Below are positions 49,885-63,610 of a DNA stretch of 64,000 nucleotides, piece after piece (positions within the stretch are counted from its first letter, which is position 1; each line of letters opens with the position of its first letter). The notes under the pieces are model-generated. The model was not told the DNA's origin. It was given only the letters and a program-made list of their open reading frames with translations, and did no database searches. The translations under genes and the position numbers were made by a program. The DNA lies in assembly GCA_036924285.1 (NCBI GenBank), contig JAYKYS010000011.1:6634001-6698000 (forward strand), given 5' to 3'. Source of the stretch: Asterella californica. Its lineage: Eukaryota > Streptophyta > Marchantiopsida > Marchantiales > Aytoniaceae.

Positions 49885-50346
49885 CTAATAACGCACTCGC
49901 TGTGTTTGCTCTTTGTGCCCGCAATGTTCTATTGCGGGTTGAGATATTGACTCCTCTCTCGTATATGAAACTGTAAATATGTTATTGTTGCAACAGTAAC
50001 ATCTTAGAAACTTGAGGGCTCGTCATTCTCACTCTAGCCCCATGCTACAACTTATGGACATGGACTAGCATACCAATTCTACAAAGAGCGACATATACGA
50101 AAAGATCTCATACAATTATATTAACACACTCTTTGTGTTTGTATTAAGCGCACGTTCTATTCTACATCAGACTGAGATGTTCAATAGTCTCTCGTACATG
50201 AAATGTTAAACATCTACGTCATAACGGTGACATCAAAGAAACCATAAAAATTGTGAAATTCTGCTCTAGTCCCATGCTATAACATATGAGATAGCGCGGC
50301 AATTCTACAAGACACAACATATACAGAGATATCAGTCGTTTGTACT
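49885..50346 (+). repeat. Tandem duplication with a period of about 232 bp
   Basis: Two diverged copies share CTCTCTCGTATATGAAA (49953) with GTCTCTCGTACATGAAA (50188), and CTAGCCCCATGCTACAAC (50034) with CTAGTCCCATGCTATAAC (50265). The offsets are 231-235 bp. The same stretch continues into the 120-125 bp array. Confidence 0.65.
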
Positions 50347-50762
50347 AACCATGGGAGAAGACATACATGAGATTGCATTTATACTCTCAGTCGTCAAAAA
50401 GTACCTTCTAGAATTTTTTATTCTTGAGGCAATTGTCAACAAATAAGGTGTAGACTAGTCGTTGCATGTAACAGTTATAAACAGATATAATCTATGTAAA
50501 GTTCAAAGTAGTCATCAGAATATAGTTTCGATAACTATCCGAGATATTTCTCTTAGATTCGATTCGCATCAAACAGTAATCTCTGTCAATATCAATTTAC
50601 GCATGAGATACTCTCATAGAAATCTATCTCGGACATGTTACTGACATTGATTATCATGATGATGTTGACATCATACCAATACTCCATATATTAGACAAGC
50701 TATTTATTTGCCAAAGTTATTTTGGAGATTATTTTCTTGTACTTGCGAGTTTTGTTTAGATT

Positions 50763-51290
50763 TAGTAATCAAACATATGTACGGTGATATCACCATATAA
50801 GTTCCCTAGATACTTGAGAAGATATTCGTCAACATTATATCATTAATTATTTCTCCTCTACTTGCAAGTTATATTTCATTATAGTAATCGAACTTCAACT
50901 ACTATATGATCACGTCACTATAACAATTCTGCTAATACTTATCAAGCTAATCGTCAACGTTCTTCAAAATAGGTTCTTTTTTCTACTTGCACATTTGCAT
51001 CATTATAGTAATCAAACTTTGATTACTATATGTTGATGTCAATATTCCTTGTTTCTTGAAACTTGTCAAGCTACTCGTCAATGACCTTCAAAATATGTTT
51101 TTCTTTCTACTTGCACATTTTGCATCATTATAGTAATCGAACTTTGATTACTGTATGCTGATGTCAATATACTTTGTGTCTTGAAACTTGTCAAACTACT
51201 CGTCAATGAACTTCTATTTACTATTTTTGTCTACTTGGAGTGTTTGTTCTATTTTAGTAGTCGAACTATTACTATAGGCTGTTGAGATTC
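50763..51290 (+). repeat. Satellite-like array with a period of 119-125 bp
   Basis: Units start with TAGTAATCGAAC or close variants at 50763, 50882, 51006, 51131 and 51255 (spacings 119, 124, 125, 124). Units contain AGTAATC..GATTACT, a short inverted repeat, then GTTGATGTCAATAT, CTTGAAACTTGTCAA and CTACTCGTCAA, and a TCTACTTGCACATTT phrase. A more diverged unit is recognisable near 51720-51830. The array has no coding frame. Confidence 0.75.
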
Positions 51291-51299
51291 TCTCTCTGT

Positions 51300-52363
51300 T
51301 GGTTCTTAAAAGTTGATCTTGTAACTTGTATACTAGTTCGATCCTTACATGCATTTTGTCTTCCGGTAAGATTCTTTATGCTCTATTGACAGATACTATT
51401 GGCTTCCTAAATCGTACTCCAATCTACTATGATCGGTTAATATCAAAAGAACTACTCATCACTTCCTAAACCATCTACATTTTTATCTTTACTTGTTTTC
51501 AGTATAATCACATAAATTGATATTGACTTTGAATCAACTCACACGAATTGTGAAAGACATGAGCCATTTCAAGTGCACAATCGAATCTCAGTTTCCTCTT
51601 ATTTTATCATACACATCTCCACTGTACTTCGTCCGACCTAAACTTCAATCTTCAATGTTACTTCTCATAGATTCGACCACTAACAAATCTTATATGAAGT
51701 CAAAATCGAATGCATGATATAGTAACTGAAGTCAATTACTATATCCGAGACAAGAATCAACTTCGATTATTATCTGTTAATATCAGCATATCAGTTCTCC
51801 TGATACTTATCAAGTTACTCATTCTCTTTAATATATTATTATTTAATTTTTTTCTTATATTTTATATGTATTTATAACATTAGTAAATAATTCATGAGAT
51901 CATGATTTATATTTGATAAAAAGTCTTTCAAAATCTTGCTTCTCTTTTATGTTTTTTTAAAATCATCTTCAGTCATCCATGCATGAATAAGATAGAAATT
52001 GTATATTTTTTTCAAACAGACGATGTTTGTAAAAAAATCAATAATTATTATATAAACTTTATAATATATATAATTTAGGTGTTACAATCAAAAAAAATTT
52101 GCAACATATATTATTCCTTATATTTTTGCATTTATATCATATTATTCTCATACATCATATTTCAGAATTTCTTACATTTTCTAAGAAATAATAAGCTTTT
52201 TCTTCATGATACTGATTTTATTAGACCTTGTGTAATATATCCAAATAATCATATTTTCTTCTTAAAGATTAAAACAATCTTTGTTGATTGAACAAAATGA
52301 GATTATCTTATGTATGGCAGTTATATTCATGCTCTTATAATTTGATGGTAATCTCCTACTCAA
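51300..52363. other. AT-rich stretch, no recognised gene
   Basis: Contains a diverged satellite unit (51720-51830), then very AT-rich sequence up to the foldback element. No gene recognised. Confidence 0.35.
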
Positions 52364-53265
52364 TGAGGTTGTCGCATGAAGAGAAATAAAGTTTTGGGAG
52401 TTCAAATTTCATTTGTTGTTGTGTTTGGAAGTAAATCTATCTTCTGAAGAATGAGAATCGATCTTATTGAGTAGCAGATTTTTGGTGAATGGAAATCGGT
52501 CTATTGAGTAGCAGATTTTTGATGAATGAGAATCGATCTTATTGAGTAGTAGACTTTTGATGAATGAAAATCGATCTTATTGAATAGCATATTTCTGGTG
52601 AATGAGAATCGATCTTATTGAGTAGCTGACTTTTGGTGAATGAAAATTGATCTTATTGAATAGCATACTTCTAGTGAATGAAAATTGATCTTATTGAGTA
52701 AGGATCGACTATCAAATAGAAATTGATATCTACGGAAGACTTTGGCTGTTGTAGGTAAGCTGATCGACTCTTGTCTTCTCGTTCAATCTCTACCTCACAA
52801 TTAATCATAGCTCGACATAAATCTGGTGCTTCCACTAAGAACACCCGTTTGATAAGCGGGAGGTTCTCAATTCAACTCGCAGTGGAAGCACCATATTTAT
52901 GTCGATGAGAGTATTTCTCAAGAAGGACATGCTTTCTAGCTGTGATTAATTATGAGATAGAGATTGAACGAGAAGACAAGAGCGATCAACTTACCTACAA
53001 CAGCCAAGTCTTTCACATATATACCAATTTTTGTCTGACAGTCGATCTCTACTCAATAAGATCAATTTTCATTCACCATAAGCCTGTTATTCAATAAGAT
53101 CGATTTTCATTCACCAGAAGTCTGCTACTCAGTAAGATTGATTTTCATTCATCAAAAGTCTGCTACTCAATAAGATCAATTCTCATTCGTCAGAAGGCAG
53201 ATTTACTTCCAAAAACATATGAAATTTGAACTCCCAAAACTTTAGTTCTCTTTTTGCAAACCACA
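52364..53265. mobile_element. Foldback element with minisatellite arms
   Basis: Two long inverted arms, about 52364-52836 and 52881-53265, mirror each other. GAGAAATAAAGTTTTGGGAG (52381) matches the complement of CTCCCAAAACTTTAGTTCTC (53231-53250). TTGGCTGTTGTAGGTAAG (left) is mirrored on the right, as is the phrase around GTCTTCTCGTTCAATCTCTA. The outer arms contain 38-bp tandem units with core CGATCTTATTGAGTAGCAGA, about six on the left and four on the right. The arms differ by point changes and unit number, so the element is not brand new. It encodes no protein and would be non-autonomous. Target-site duplications were not identified. Confidence 0.85.
52825..52893 (+). other. tRNA-like tip of the foldback element
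   Basis: The centre of the inverted repeat can be laid onto tRNA numbering. GCTTCCA (52828-52834) pairs with TGGAAGC (52883-52889). CCCGT/GCGGG enclose a 7-nt loop TTGATAA (anticodon position GAT). Then come a 5-nt variable region and a T-loop TTCAACT (52871-52877). A then CCA (52890-52893) follow the acceptor strand. The D arm is missing (9 nt instead of about 19) and the T stem is mispaired. Eukaryotic nuclear tRNA genes do not encode CCA. An alternative pairing AGAAC/GTTCT exists, so the resemblance could be partly fortuitous. Confidence 0.4.
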
Positions 53266-56200
53266 CTTGAAAATCCTCAAATTCGATCCTCTCAATCCTT
53301 GTCTTCCTCCCGTATGCGTCGACATCTCACCATGATGATAAAAGTACAATATCTCTCATCGTGCGATACTGACCGTTTTTTCCCTAACACCTCAGCTAAG
53401 CTATGATCTTTATAAGCAGACTTGTGTATCAAACAAGCAGACCCCCTGCTAAGCTAAGCTCTTCCTTATTAGAAATTTTCTGGCTCTTGATGCCACTTCT
53501 ATTATAGTACATGACATCTAGTGTAGATCAAAGTTACAGTTATGAAGCCACTCCATAAGGCTTACAACACCTCTATAGCCGCACCAAGTAACTCATGATC
53601 TATAACCAAAGTGACATAGGCTTAGGTCATGAAGCCCATGATTAAGCGGGATACCGGTCTCCCGTCCCTAGATATGCAAGACGTAGCTACATATCCAACA
53701 TAGACTTCTATCCAGGAGGTCAACATGCTAGAATAGGGAACACAAGCCAAAAGGATTTGATCTTGAGACCTCTTCTTCCTAGGTGGGCATCTCTACTATT
53801 GAAGATGGCCTCTATTCTCATTAAACAGAGAATTAAAACTCATACATAAACCCTAACTTTCTCTACGTCAACTTCTTTATAGCTCCATAATGAATGAAGA
53901 GTCAAAACTAGAGTACTCATTAACACCTACGCACTTGTATCTTCAAATTGTGTATCCAAGTTTTGAGCCGGAGGTGACAGATTTCTCTCTTTCATATTTT
54001 TCTTGACTTAAAAACTACACTAACTAGTGCATGGAATGCTACTTCTCACAGTTGAAGGCACGAGGTCATTCTCCTCAACGAGCTCGACATTTTGGTACTT
54101 TCATTCTTCTTCAGAGTGATACTTTAACTCAAGCTAGAGAGCATCTTATCGAGCTCAGCCTTAGCTTAACTCCTACCCAACTTGTTAAGCTCGAGTGCAA
54201 CTTCTTGTGAAAACGTCAATCGAGTGTCTTCTGGAGATGTGTTTTACTGTATGAGACATCACGTAGCACGACAACATGGATCCAACCGAACCAACACCTC
54301 ACTCCCGTATAACATTATATCTGACAAAAGATATACCTCAGTGGTTGAACCTCCGATCTGAGCATTTTGTCGGATGTACAAAGATAGCGCTCTATGAACT
54401 ACATCCATCTTGTATGAACGAGTCCACAGAATTTCACCTCTCAGACGAGATGCAATAACCAGTGGTCTGTCCTTTGAAGAAGATGAGAGAGAGAGATCTC
54501 CAAAAGACATGAGGTCTCAGTTGAGAACTCCTCTAGCTTAGATAAATTGATCTTTTTTGCACATACCCATCTGAGAAGCCAACTCAAGACCCATATCGCT
54601 TTGTGCAAATTTTCATTTCAAAGATCTAAATGATTATGGTGATGATGTCATCAATAAGCTTATGATAATCATGAGTTTTCAGACCTTTTTCTCATACTTG
54701 ACTATTATTGTGTATAAATGCAACTTGTAGATTGAATCCATAATCGGTAGATAAAGATATGTCATGAAGATGATTCCGAAAGCTCTCTCGATCTTCTTGG
54801 CTCAACATCCATTATGCTCGTCGCGTTCCTTCCATACCGTTAGCACGGATGTATGACTGTGCTGTTTGATGGACACCAAACTCCTCGCACGCTGTCATGT
54901 TGTGATACGACTCACATGTGAAATTAACGTAAAACTTGTATTATGTTGTTTTTTTGTGTTTCACAAACTTTGTTCATGTAACTCGCTTGATAACATATTA
55001 GTGTCAAATCCACGATTATTTGGGATGTCAGATCGTAAGATAATGAGACGTGTCAGTTCAGTGATCTCTGGACATTCGCATGAGTGGCTCTTGTTGTCAA
55101 ATTTGGGTATAAAATTGAGGGTAGATGGTTGTGGGGTATTCTTCTTTGCGTGATATTTCATGAGTGTTTGTCAGTGTCTTACATGGAGAGTGAGGAGTTG
55201 CGAGAGTTGTACTTATGGAGAGAGGACTGATCCGAATTTCAGATCTTTCATTTTTGAATCCGTTCTTTATCAAGCTTCACTATCACTTTCGATAGTGATT
55301 TGTTGCCTACTTTGGTTGATGAGTTCAGGGGAAGGTGATGGATTTGCTTACTTCGGTGATCTTGCCAATCATCACATAAGAGGAGAATTGAGACTTGACT
55401 GTGTATATCTTATTTTGATGGGTGAATGGACTTGAACTTTCCAGCCAACGTCCCTTTCAAAGTCTGGGTTGATATTTATGTCATTGTATGTGGAAGATCA
55501 ATTATCGTGAGGAGTACTGTAATCAAGTGATGGCTTCTTCATTCCTTTTTGGCGTACTTTTCATCATAGATCCATTCAAGGTCATCATCTTGAGTTTGTA
55601 TTGAATCTCGTGTATTTTCATATCATTGTTATCTCTATCTCTCGTCGAAGGTGATTATCCTATGTTAAGGAGAGATCCGAAGTATTTTGGTTCAAGCTTT
55701 AAGATGTGAGGGTGTTTTAGAGTTACAACTCGAGCTATAGTGCCAAGTAGGAGATAAAGTGATCTCTAATTTTCTTTCTCATTGGTCTATTTTTTATCAA
55801 TCAAGTTCATGCACGGTTTGATCATGATTTTGGAGTTCCAGAGGTCCCATTATTGCGTAGTGTGTTTCTCTCTTTATTGCTGTGTGGTGTCCCTTTGCAG
55901 CGTTTGTGCTGCTATTAGTAGATCATTCACGGAGTGCGTGATCTCGTTGGAAACTCTCGAGCTGAACAATAATCTGGAGTGGAAGATTGATAGATTTGGA
56001 GCTTTGATCTGGATGTTATGATCGTTCATAGTCAAGGGGGTCAAATCGATACCTCGAGTCATGTTCTGAGTGTCTCAAGAGTTTGAGAGATGATATTTTG
56101 ATACTGTCAAAGAGATTGAATAGTCGACGTCGTGTTGGTTATACTGATGTAAAATAGTCCTATGTGTGGTTGGATTTGACCTCAAAATGATCGATTGTAG

Positions 56201-59200
56201 TAAAATCATTGGATTCAAAGATTGAGTTGTTCTATGAGCATGAGATGGAATCTCTGAGTGAAAATTTCTGAGATTGAAGTGTTCACTATCAGCTTACTAC
56301 ATGTGAAATTTCAGTTTATTTGGTTAAGAGAAGGTGTTGGGGTTGTGGATTTTAGCCACCGGGGTGTGTAAAGCTCATAAGTTAGCACAAGCAAAATGCT
56401 TGATCCATTTTGGACAATTGGTTTGGGATCTGAAGCTGAAATTTCAGTGAGTACTAGTGAAATTTCAGAGGGTGTTTCTTTTGAAGTTTGAGCCCAGTTG
56501 GAATTTCGAGTTGGGAGCAAGAGGTTGCCGAAGTTCAGATTACAGTTGGTGGGTAATTACTCTTCTTCGAAGAAGAAGAGTAATTTCTCCTACTTGGTTG
56601 GCTTTGAACAAACGACTTTGGGTTTGGAGGTCGAACTTCTTGGAGGTGCTGCAAGTGAGATGAATGAGCTATCTTGTGAATTAGGCACAAAAATCATACT
56701 CAGATAAGACGGTTACACTATGTCGAGGTTGATGATTAGAAATCTCAAACAACGAGGTACCATTGTCTTTGGCACCACTCCTTGAGCTCACTGATTGCTT
56801 GTTGCGTGCATGCCTTACCTTGTTGGAAAGCTTGTACAGTAGGCTATCCATTGTTGTAAGGTTCATCTTGAATAGGACTCATATAAACGAACCGTAGAAA
56901 GTCAATATTGAGTGTTTAGGTAATTTGTCCAGAAAAAGCTAGTTAAGAATGTATTGCTAGTGCACATTTGAAGGTGCTTCTGTGATCTAAACATATGTTT
57001 ATCATGTATGAATCCTTCCGTACTTAGAATAAGGATGACGTTAAGTTGTGTTGTGTGACGCACATGTGTTACACTTGAGGTCAATAGAAACCAAGACATA
57101 GCCTGATAGATTGGGTATTGAGGGCATTAGTATTTCATCGAGTAAGTTCTAGGTCTTGCTGTATCTCTCTACAGCCAGATACCCCGTGTTATCTCATATC
57201 AAACTTCATGCTCTACGACAACGCTGTTCTGATGATTAGTATGTAAATTACGCGTATAATTATCATTTACGCACAGTTGTATAAGTTGCGAAGTAATGAG
57301 GTGAATGAGCTTGCTCTAATGAGCTTAGAATGCGCTAATATTTGCTGGAGGTCTCCATGGGGTGCAAAAGGACAAGGTTGAGTCGTTTAACTTCCTATTG
57401 GTCCATGAAAAAGTAGAGATAAGTTGTCATTTACTTAGATGAGCGCTTCGGGAGTAACGGGACACATTCACGAGAGATTTGGGAGATCAGAGGACTCAGG
57501 CGAAGAGCTCTCGACGGGAGGAGCAACTTGAGACTAAATTTCACTCGATTTGGAGGTCCATGGCATGCGTTATGGCCATTTGAAGTTCTTAGAGTGATGG
57601 AAGTACATAGTTTTCTCTTCTGATTGAAAGATTGAGAAGTTTGAGTGACTGCGCAATCAGATTAAGACCAAATTTCATGAGCTTGTAGTCTGTTAGTTGC
57701 TGAAGCTCTGACCCGGAATTTCATCATCTGATTTCTGCGGATTGCGCAATGGTGATTTTAAGACGGTGGGGTGCAAAAAGCTTTCAATCTGGAACAGCAA
57801 GTTCGCAGATTTATGGAGGATGATCGGAACAGTCAAATCGGCTGAAATTTCCTGAGTAGTGAGTTTACATTGTGATTTGCTGGCACAGGAATTTTGAGTC
57901 GAAGTATACGGTTCATTTAGGCAATGAAGCTTTTGTATTGAATCTGAGATTAGAAGCGTGTGTAAGTTTCTGAGAATTTGTTGTTAATTGTGAGAGGAGA
58001 TCTAGCCATCAGTTCTTCCTGAAATTTTATCTGTAAGTAGAAATCTTATTATCCTACCTACGTGGCAAGTTTGAGAGAAGACTGAGATGTAGATCTGAGC
58101 CTATCGTGCATGAAACTTCGCTGCTTTATCTGTCGAGTTGTATCGACAACGGTATCTAGTCCAGGTCTCAAGACATGTTAGTGATAGCTGACAGAAACGT
58201 GTGATGTCTGTATTGCTTTGGGAGGGGAGTATACTAGCATAGATAGGACTATAGCGATCTGCGTGGTGGTCGCTCATGTGGTTATCTATTTCGTACTCAA
58301 TGTGGTAAAGTGGGATCCTTGACTTCTAAAGACTACTACTTGTCTAGCCTAGTGACTAGTGTTAAGATATGTTACGGCGCATGTATTAGAACCGTCCACC
58401 GAAACAACTTATACGAGGATGAGTAAGACTCTATCTATTGCTCGCTTGTTGTTATGGAGAAAACTATAAATGTTAAAATATATACTGTGGATGAAAATAA
58501 TGAAAATATTTATAAATATTAACGGTTAGCACATGTCTAGAAACGTGAGAGAACCTGAATATAAATCATAAGGCATGGTAGACTTCTATGCTTCAAAATG
58601 TATAACTTAGGTAACCTATAGCTAATTATAAATTAATTTATTATAAGTTTAATTTATGATCTAACCCTTCCTGCATGTTTCACCACTCTCTGTTATAGTT
58701 GTTTTGTGTAATGGGATGAAATACCATAGTGTGAAGGCAATTCGTTCAATCTTTGAACAAAATATTAAATTATGATTCATTTTGAAGTTTTGTTCACCTC
58801 AAGCAGCTAATTGAAGAGCTACATCAGTATTTCAACAACTTTTGTATGCATCATGGCTCCCGAGACTCTTTCATAGAATTCTCAAACAATTTTATTGTTC
58901 ACTCCACGTAAGAACTTAGTGGATAGTAGTAGTAAACAGGGCATTGTAAGAGAATTTCATTATGAGAATTATTTCTCTCAGTTTCATATAACTCATTTCA
59001 CTCTTTTACATGTAATTAGCTGAATTTTATTTTAATTTTATTTACGTTTTATATTATTTTTATGCATATTCTGAAGTCGTATTAACTTAACTTACCATAG
59101 TGTGAGAGCATTTCACCTTTTAAACAAATAATAAAACAATATGTATCGACTCGTTTATGTTTCTAGCTCGAGTTCTTGATCTAACCGAGTTAAAGTTACT

Positions 59201-62200
59201 AGTGGGACTACGCACTCAAGTACCAGACTCCAGTCCACGGTTAATGACCGTAAATCCCGGGTGAATTACCCGCTGCACGGCAGGTTCTGACCGTTTGTTG
59301 TCGGAGAGCACGAGAGTGTAATGACCGGCTGGGCGACCGAAAGGTGTAAATTACCATTTTCCCTTTGTAACAGTAGGCATGCACATACTTACTCTGTTGT
59401 GTAAAAATAAAAATAAAAATACTTACTCTGTTGTAGAAAGGTTCGTACCGTGATTGATTGGGTTGAGTCTCACACCATCCTCGGTAAAACCTCAGAATCG
59501 TGAGAGATGCACCTTTACGGGGAGAAACGAGTCATCTATCAGTACTCATCGTTGACTACAAAGTCCATTACTCAGTTCCCCAGAAGGTACGTACTCGTGA
59601 CTCGTGAGGCGTGGTTCGGGACTACATCATTGCAACGATCGAAATAGTGAACACATTACCGGTCGTCGAAGACCATTCTACAGTACCTTGACAGAATCTC
59701 GTCCGTAGTATTCTTTCGCGTTGTGCAAAACAGTGACGCTGTGACTGGCTCCACTCCTGTAGCCAATCAATCATGTCACTGACTGCAGTTGTATTAGCAT
59801 GAATCATGATTTTCCGGACTGCAGACTGCAGTAATTCCAGATATATGAGAGAGTGGACACTTGAGGGCATCCACATCCCGAGAGCCACTCATTCGAACCC
59901 TAGCCGTTTGGATGGCGTCGGCGGTCAAGTGCGAACAGTCTAGCGAAGCATATTTGAAAGTTTGTCAGGATCATGAGTACCGCGTCACACTCCAAGAGTC
60001 GTGTAATGTCCTTTAGACGAGGGACGACCTTTCTGCGCTTGTCATAAAGCATCAGTACTGAAACTCATGACCAAATTCGTGTCGTACTGAAGACGGAAAT
60101 ACTGTAAGCTTGTGGCTCAGAAATTTACTTGATCAGACCCCTAGAAAGAATTTCTGACTTGATCCAACCCTGATTATAATTCCTTACTTGGGTTGATGGG
60201 GTCTTTCCATCCGTTGGCTATTCATTGCGTCTCGTGTTTTCATTCCTTACTTACTTGATCAGACACTTTACCTGGAGTTTCCAGTCTTATGAGTCATTTT
60301 GCCTAATCAGCAAAGCATGTTAGCAGAAAAGGCTATGCATACATAGAGAAAAATCAAGTAACAAGTTAAGATTATTTTTTTCAATTCTTTTCCCGCATCA
60401 CTGTTCTTGCCAGAAAGCAAAACAAGTCTCAGTTTTTGGCACGACTAAATAACATGACCTGTATGACCGATAACTCCAGGTCAAGGATATGATTAAACAA
60501 GAAATTCTAAGAGGGGTCGGATCAAATCAGACTTTCATCGTGAGGGTCTCGTCAAGTAAATCTCTGTTTGTGTCTCCCGTACTCAACCTCGTGTATGAAG
60601 TCAAGACAAAGATGGGATAAACAAAGTGGCAGAAATTTTTCTGCTTCTTGCATGGTAGGAGCACGAGAGTGATAAAGTCCACTTTTGATTATGATAATAC
60701 TTCGAAAGTTCGATTTTCATCTGAACTTGTGATCATTCGAGCAAGAGTAAGACAAAGGAAAATGTCGAAGGAAATTTTTTCTTTTTTTATGTGAGACTGA
60801 ATCTCTAACATGTAATATGAGAAGTTTAAGGAAAAAAGAATAAATCTTCGAAACAACTCATACTATGATATAAGTGTATGTGGACAACACTGCATGTTAT
60901 CTTAACTTCATCCTTTAAAATTCAAGATATATTTGATGTCTTTTGAATCTTTTCTCGTTAATCTGAGCTTCTACCTTAAGATTATAAATTCTACAATCAC
61001 CTTCTTAATTTCCTTATCAAATCATTTAAATTCCACTGTTGTCACCACAACTAGCTTGTAAAATTATCATTGTATCTTAGTTATATGAGCATGATCATAA
61101 AGTCACACACTCTTAGAATATCATTATCGCCAAACTAGTCCAATTTATCTCACTTTGGAAATTTAAGATTCTATTAACCTTTTTTGAATGTATCACTGTT
61201 GCTAAGTCATAATTAATATCCAAAATCAGATTCATTGCAACTAAGATTTCATCTTCTGTAATGAGTGCTCATAAAATTGCAAGCATTTCTGGAACTTGTC
61301 AGAATAAGGCATCAATAGAAGTTTCAAGATCAAAGCATCGTTTCTCTCCATGGCCTTGTGTGATCATCCCTTGGAGCACCGAAAATTAACACATAAAGAT
61401 AGCAGTGAAATTTAAGCTTCATAGATACTGAAACCACATAATCTTATTAGTGGACTTGTATGTATTTTCAATCAACGTCAAACCAAAATTTCCATCTAGT
61501 TGATTTGTGTGTACACAAATATGGTGAGAGCATGGTAGCGAGTATTATCATATAGACCATATGAGTAGGAATTATAATCATACAGACCACAGAAGTGGAA
61601 ATAATTTTCTAGATTGGTACGATCATACGAGGAATTCCACTAAATCTTTCCAATCAAACATTTTCCTCATGAAAGTAATGAACCCACTACTTCTTGGGCG
61701 TCACTGGAACAACATATCAGGAAGTAGCAAATAGTCTGGATTATCCTTTACTGAGAAGAAGTTTGTAATATTCGTGTTAACCAGCACTCTCGTTGATGGG
61801 AGAAGAACTTCTTTAATCCTTTAGCTTAAGTAGATCTTACCTATCCTCATAATATTACTGGAGAATGAGCTATCCATTGAGACACTTTGTTTTAGAGTTA
61901 GAATGTATTTTCTTATACGATCTATCTTAAGATTCAGATCTGTCTACCCAAAAATTAATAGTTTCTCAATTGTGCTATAATAATATACATATTATAGCAA
62001 AAACTAAAAGAAATTCTAGAAACTAAAATAAGAAAACTTTCTAAACTTTATAAATAAAATATGAAGAACCTAAACCATTATATTTTAGTAAGCTCAAAAT
62101 GTACAAGATTACTTTTAGACGAAACTGTTTATTTACACATCACTCGTGGTTATAAATAATGACTCTACAGCACAACTTACGGTATATCAAGAACATATTG

Positions 62201-63610
62201 TTTAGTAAATTGGAGAATTATTTTTAAGAAAATTGGAAAATTGGAAACTGGAAGTTGGAAATTAGACAATGTCATTGTCTTGCTCCTCCATCCATTTCCA
62301 AGATGTTGCAAGACGTACCTGTTCAATGTATCATGTACAAATTGCACTTCACTCTCTCTCATTCTATTGATTTTGAGCTTTTTTACTTTCTCAAATATCC
62401 TCTCACACTAATCCATGAAATAAAGTTCAAATGATTTATATTTTGATTCAATGATGTTCTTTTCATTTTTGTTAGCATATAACTGGTGTTTCCATACTAA
62501 AATGGTTATACACTTCGAACCCTCATTCTTGTAGACTACCGTATGGTGTCAGAACGTAGTTGGAGACAGCCATTAAGCCACGCGTGTAAGAGGGTGATTA
62601 TTTACCATAATTGTGAAGACCTTACAGCTTTCTAATGAACCGTAACAGAAAGGGTCAAACTATAATGATCTTATTCACTAATTTCCCATACCAACTCAGT
62701 GTCTTGTTTGAAATTCTAACTGGCTTCAGAGAGCAGTTTATTAAATGATTAATCCACCTCAGGGGTTTAACAAAAACATCTCATTTCCCTTCATTCATAA
62801 ACCAGACAAGTCAACAAAACTTACTCCAGAAGCTGTGAGAAGGATCACGCTGTTTATTGACGGGACCAAATATCGGTGATGGATCTGAGAAGTTTACGTA
62901 TAACTGGGGAGGGAACTATAGCAGTGACAAGATAGCACTGATAACTCTTCACAACTGGAAGAAATGTAGAGGTCTGACAAAATAACCTGGACTTGAGACG
63001 GCCAATTCCTAAGTCCAGAAATGGCATGTGATTGTAGATACCAGGAAGTCAATACAATAGGGTGTGTCCAAGTTTGAGAAATAAGCCCTAACGGTTGATA
63101 GCACAAATGTAGTAACCCAGGTCATGACTGCTGGATGGATGAACTTTCTATGGTCAACTTTGTATATAGATCTGATCCTTTGTCCACGAGTCACCTTTAT
63201 AATGATAAATAACATATCTGATAAAGGAACTAGAGTTCAAAGAGACGATCAAATGATCTTATGGCCAAAAGGAAAATGGCTGCGACCAGTTCCTCCCCTC
63301 CCCACAAGATAAATGGACGTAACTGTAGCATGGACATCAGTATTCGAGCATTTTACTACTACAATTGTGAAAGCGGGTGACGATGAGCATCATCAAGTGG
63401 TGAAAGCAGGTGTGGTGTGGGAAATGACGTCAAAACTCATCATCACCATCTCCACGCAGGGACTCTCAAAAGCTTGGAAAAGGATTTCAAGCCTTGGAAT
63501 GGCTACTCCAGGTAGTTCGCTTAATATTCTTCCTTGCTGTTGCCTTTCCAGGGGGGAAGATGAACGTCAGTCATGTCATATCAGCATCAGCTCGTGTTTC
63601 GCTATTAAGT
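53266..63610. other. Long stretch with no recognised gene
   Basis: I found no protein or RNA gene. Sequence style changes repeatedly: mixed (53.3-58.4 kb), AT-rich (58.5-59.1 kb), GC-richer (59.2-60.1 kb), AT-rich (60.7-62.5 kb), mixed again. Open stretches of 60-95 codons (for example 54866-55153, 55160-55435, 59622-59888, 63313-63612) carry no recognised motif. Small items are a pol III-like segment (54330-54406) and a repeated ATACTTACTCTGTTGT (59385 and 59419). Confidence 0.35.
54330..54406 (-). other. Possible pol III-type A/B box pair
   Basis: On the minus strand TAGTTCATAGAG (54401-54390) resembles an A box and GGTTCAACC (54351-54343) a B box, about 40 nt apart. CTTTGTACATC and AGATCGGAGG lie between them. 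Stems do not pair well enough for a tRNA. A tRNA-derived SINE head or an old tRNA pseudogene is possible. Confidence 0.3.

Noticed and set aside
50763..51290. CRISPR-like array
   Set aside because: Regular spacing, but the whole 120-125 bp unit is repeated rather than a short repeat with unique spacers, and the context is a plant nuclear genome.
52825..52893. Functional tRNA-Ile gene
   Set aside because: The D arm is absent, the T stem is mispaired, and it sits at the apex of an inverted repeat that itself creates the acceptor pairing.
53740..53810. Another tRNA-like segment on the minus strand
   Set aside because: Only a weak B-box-like AAGATCAAATCC; no credible A box at the right distance.
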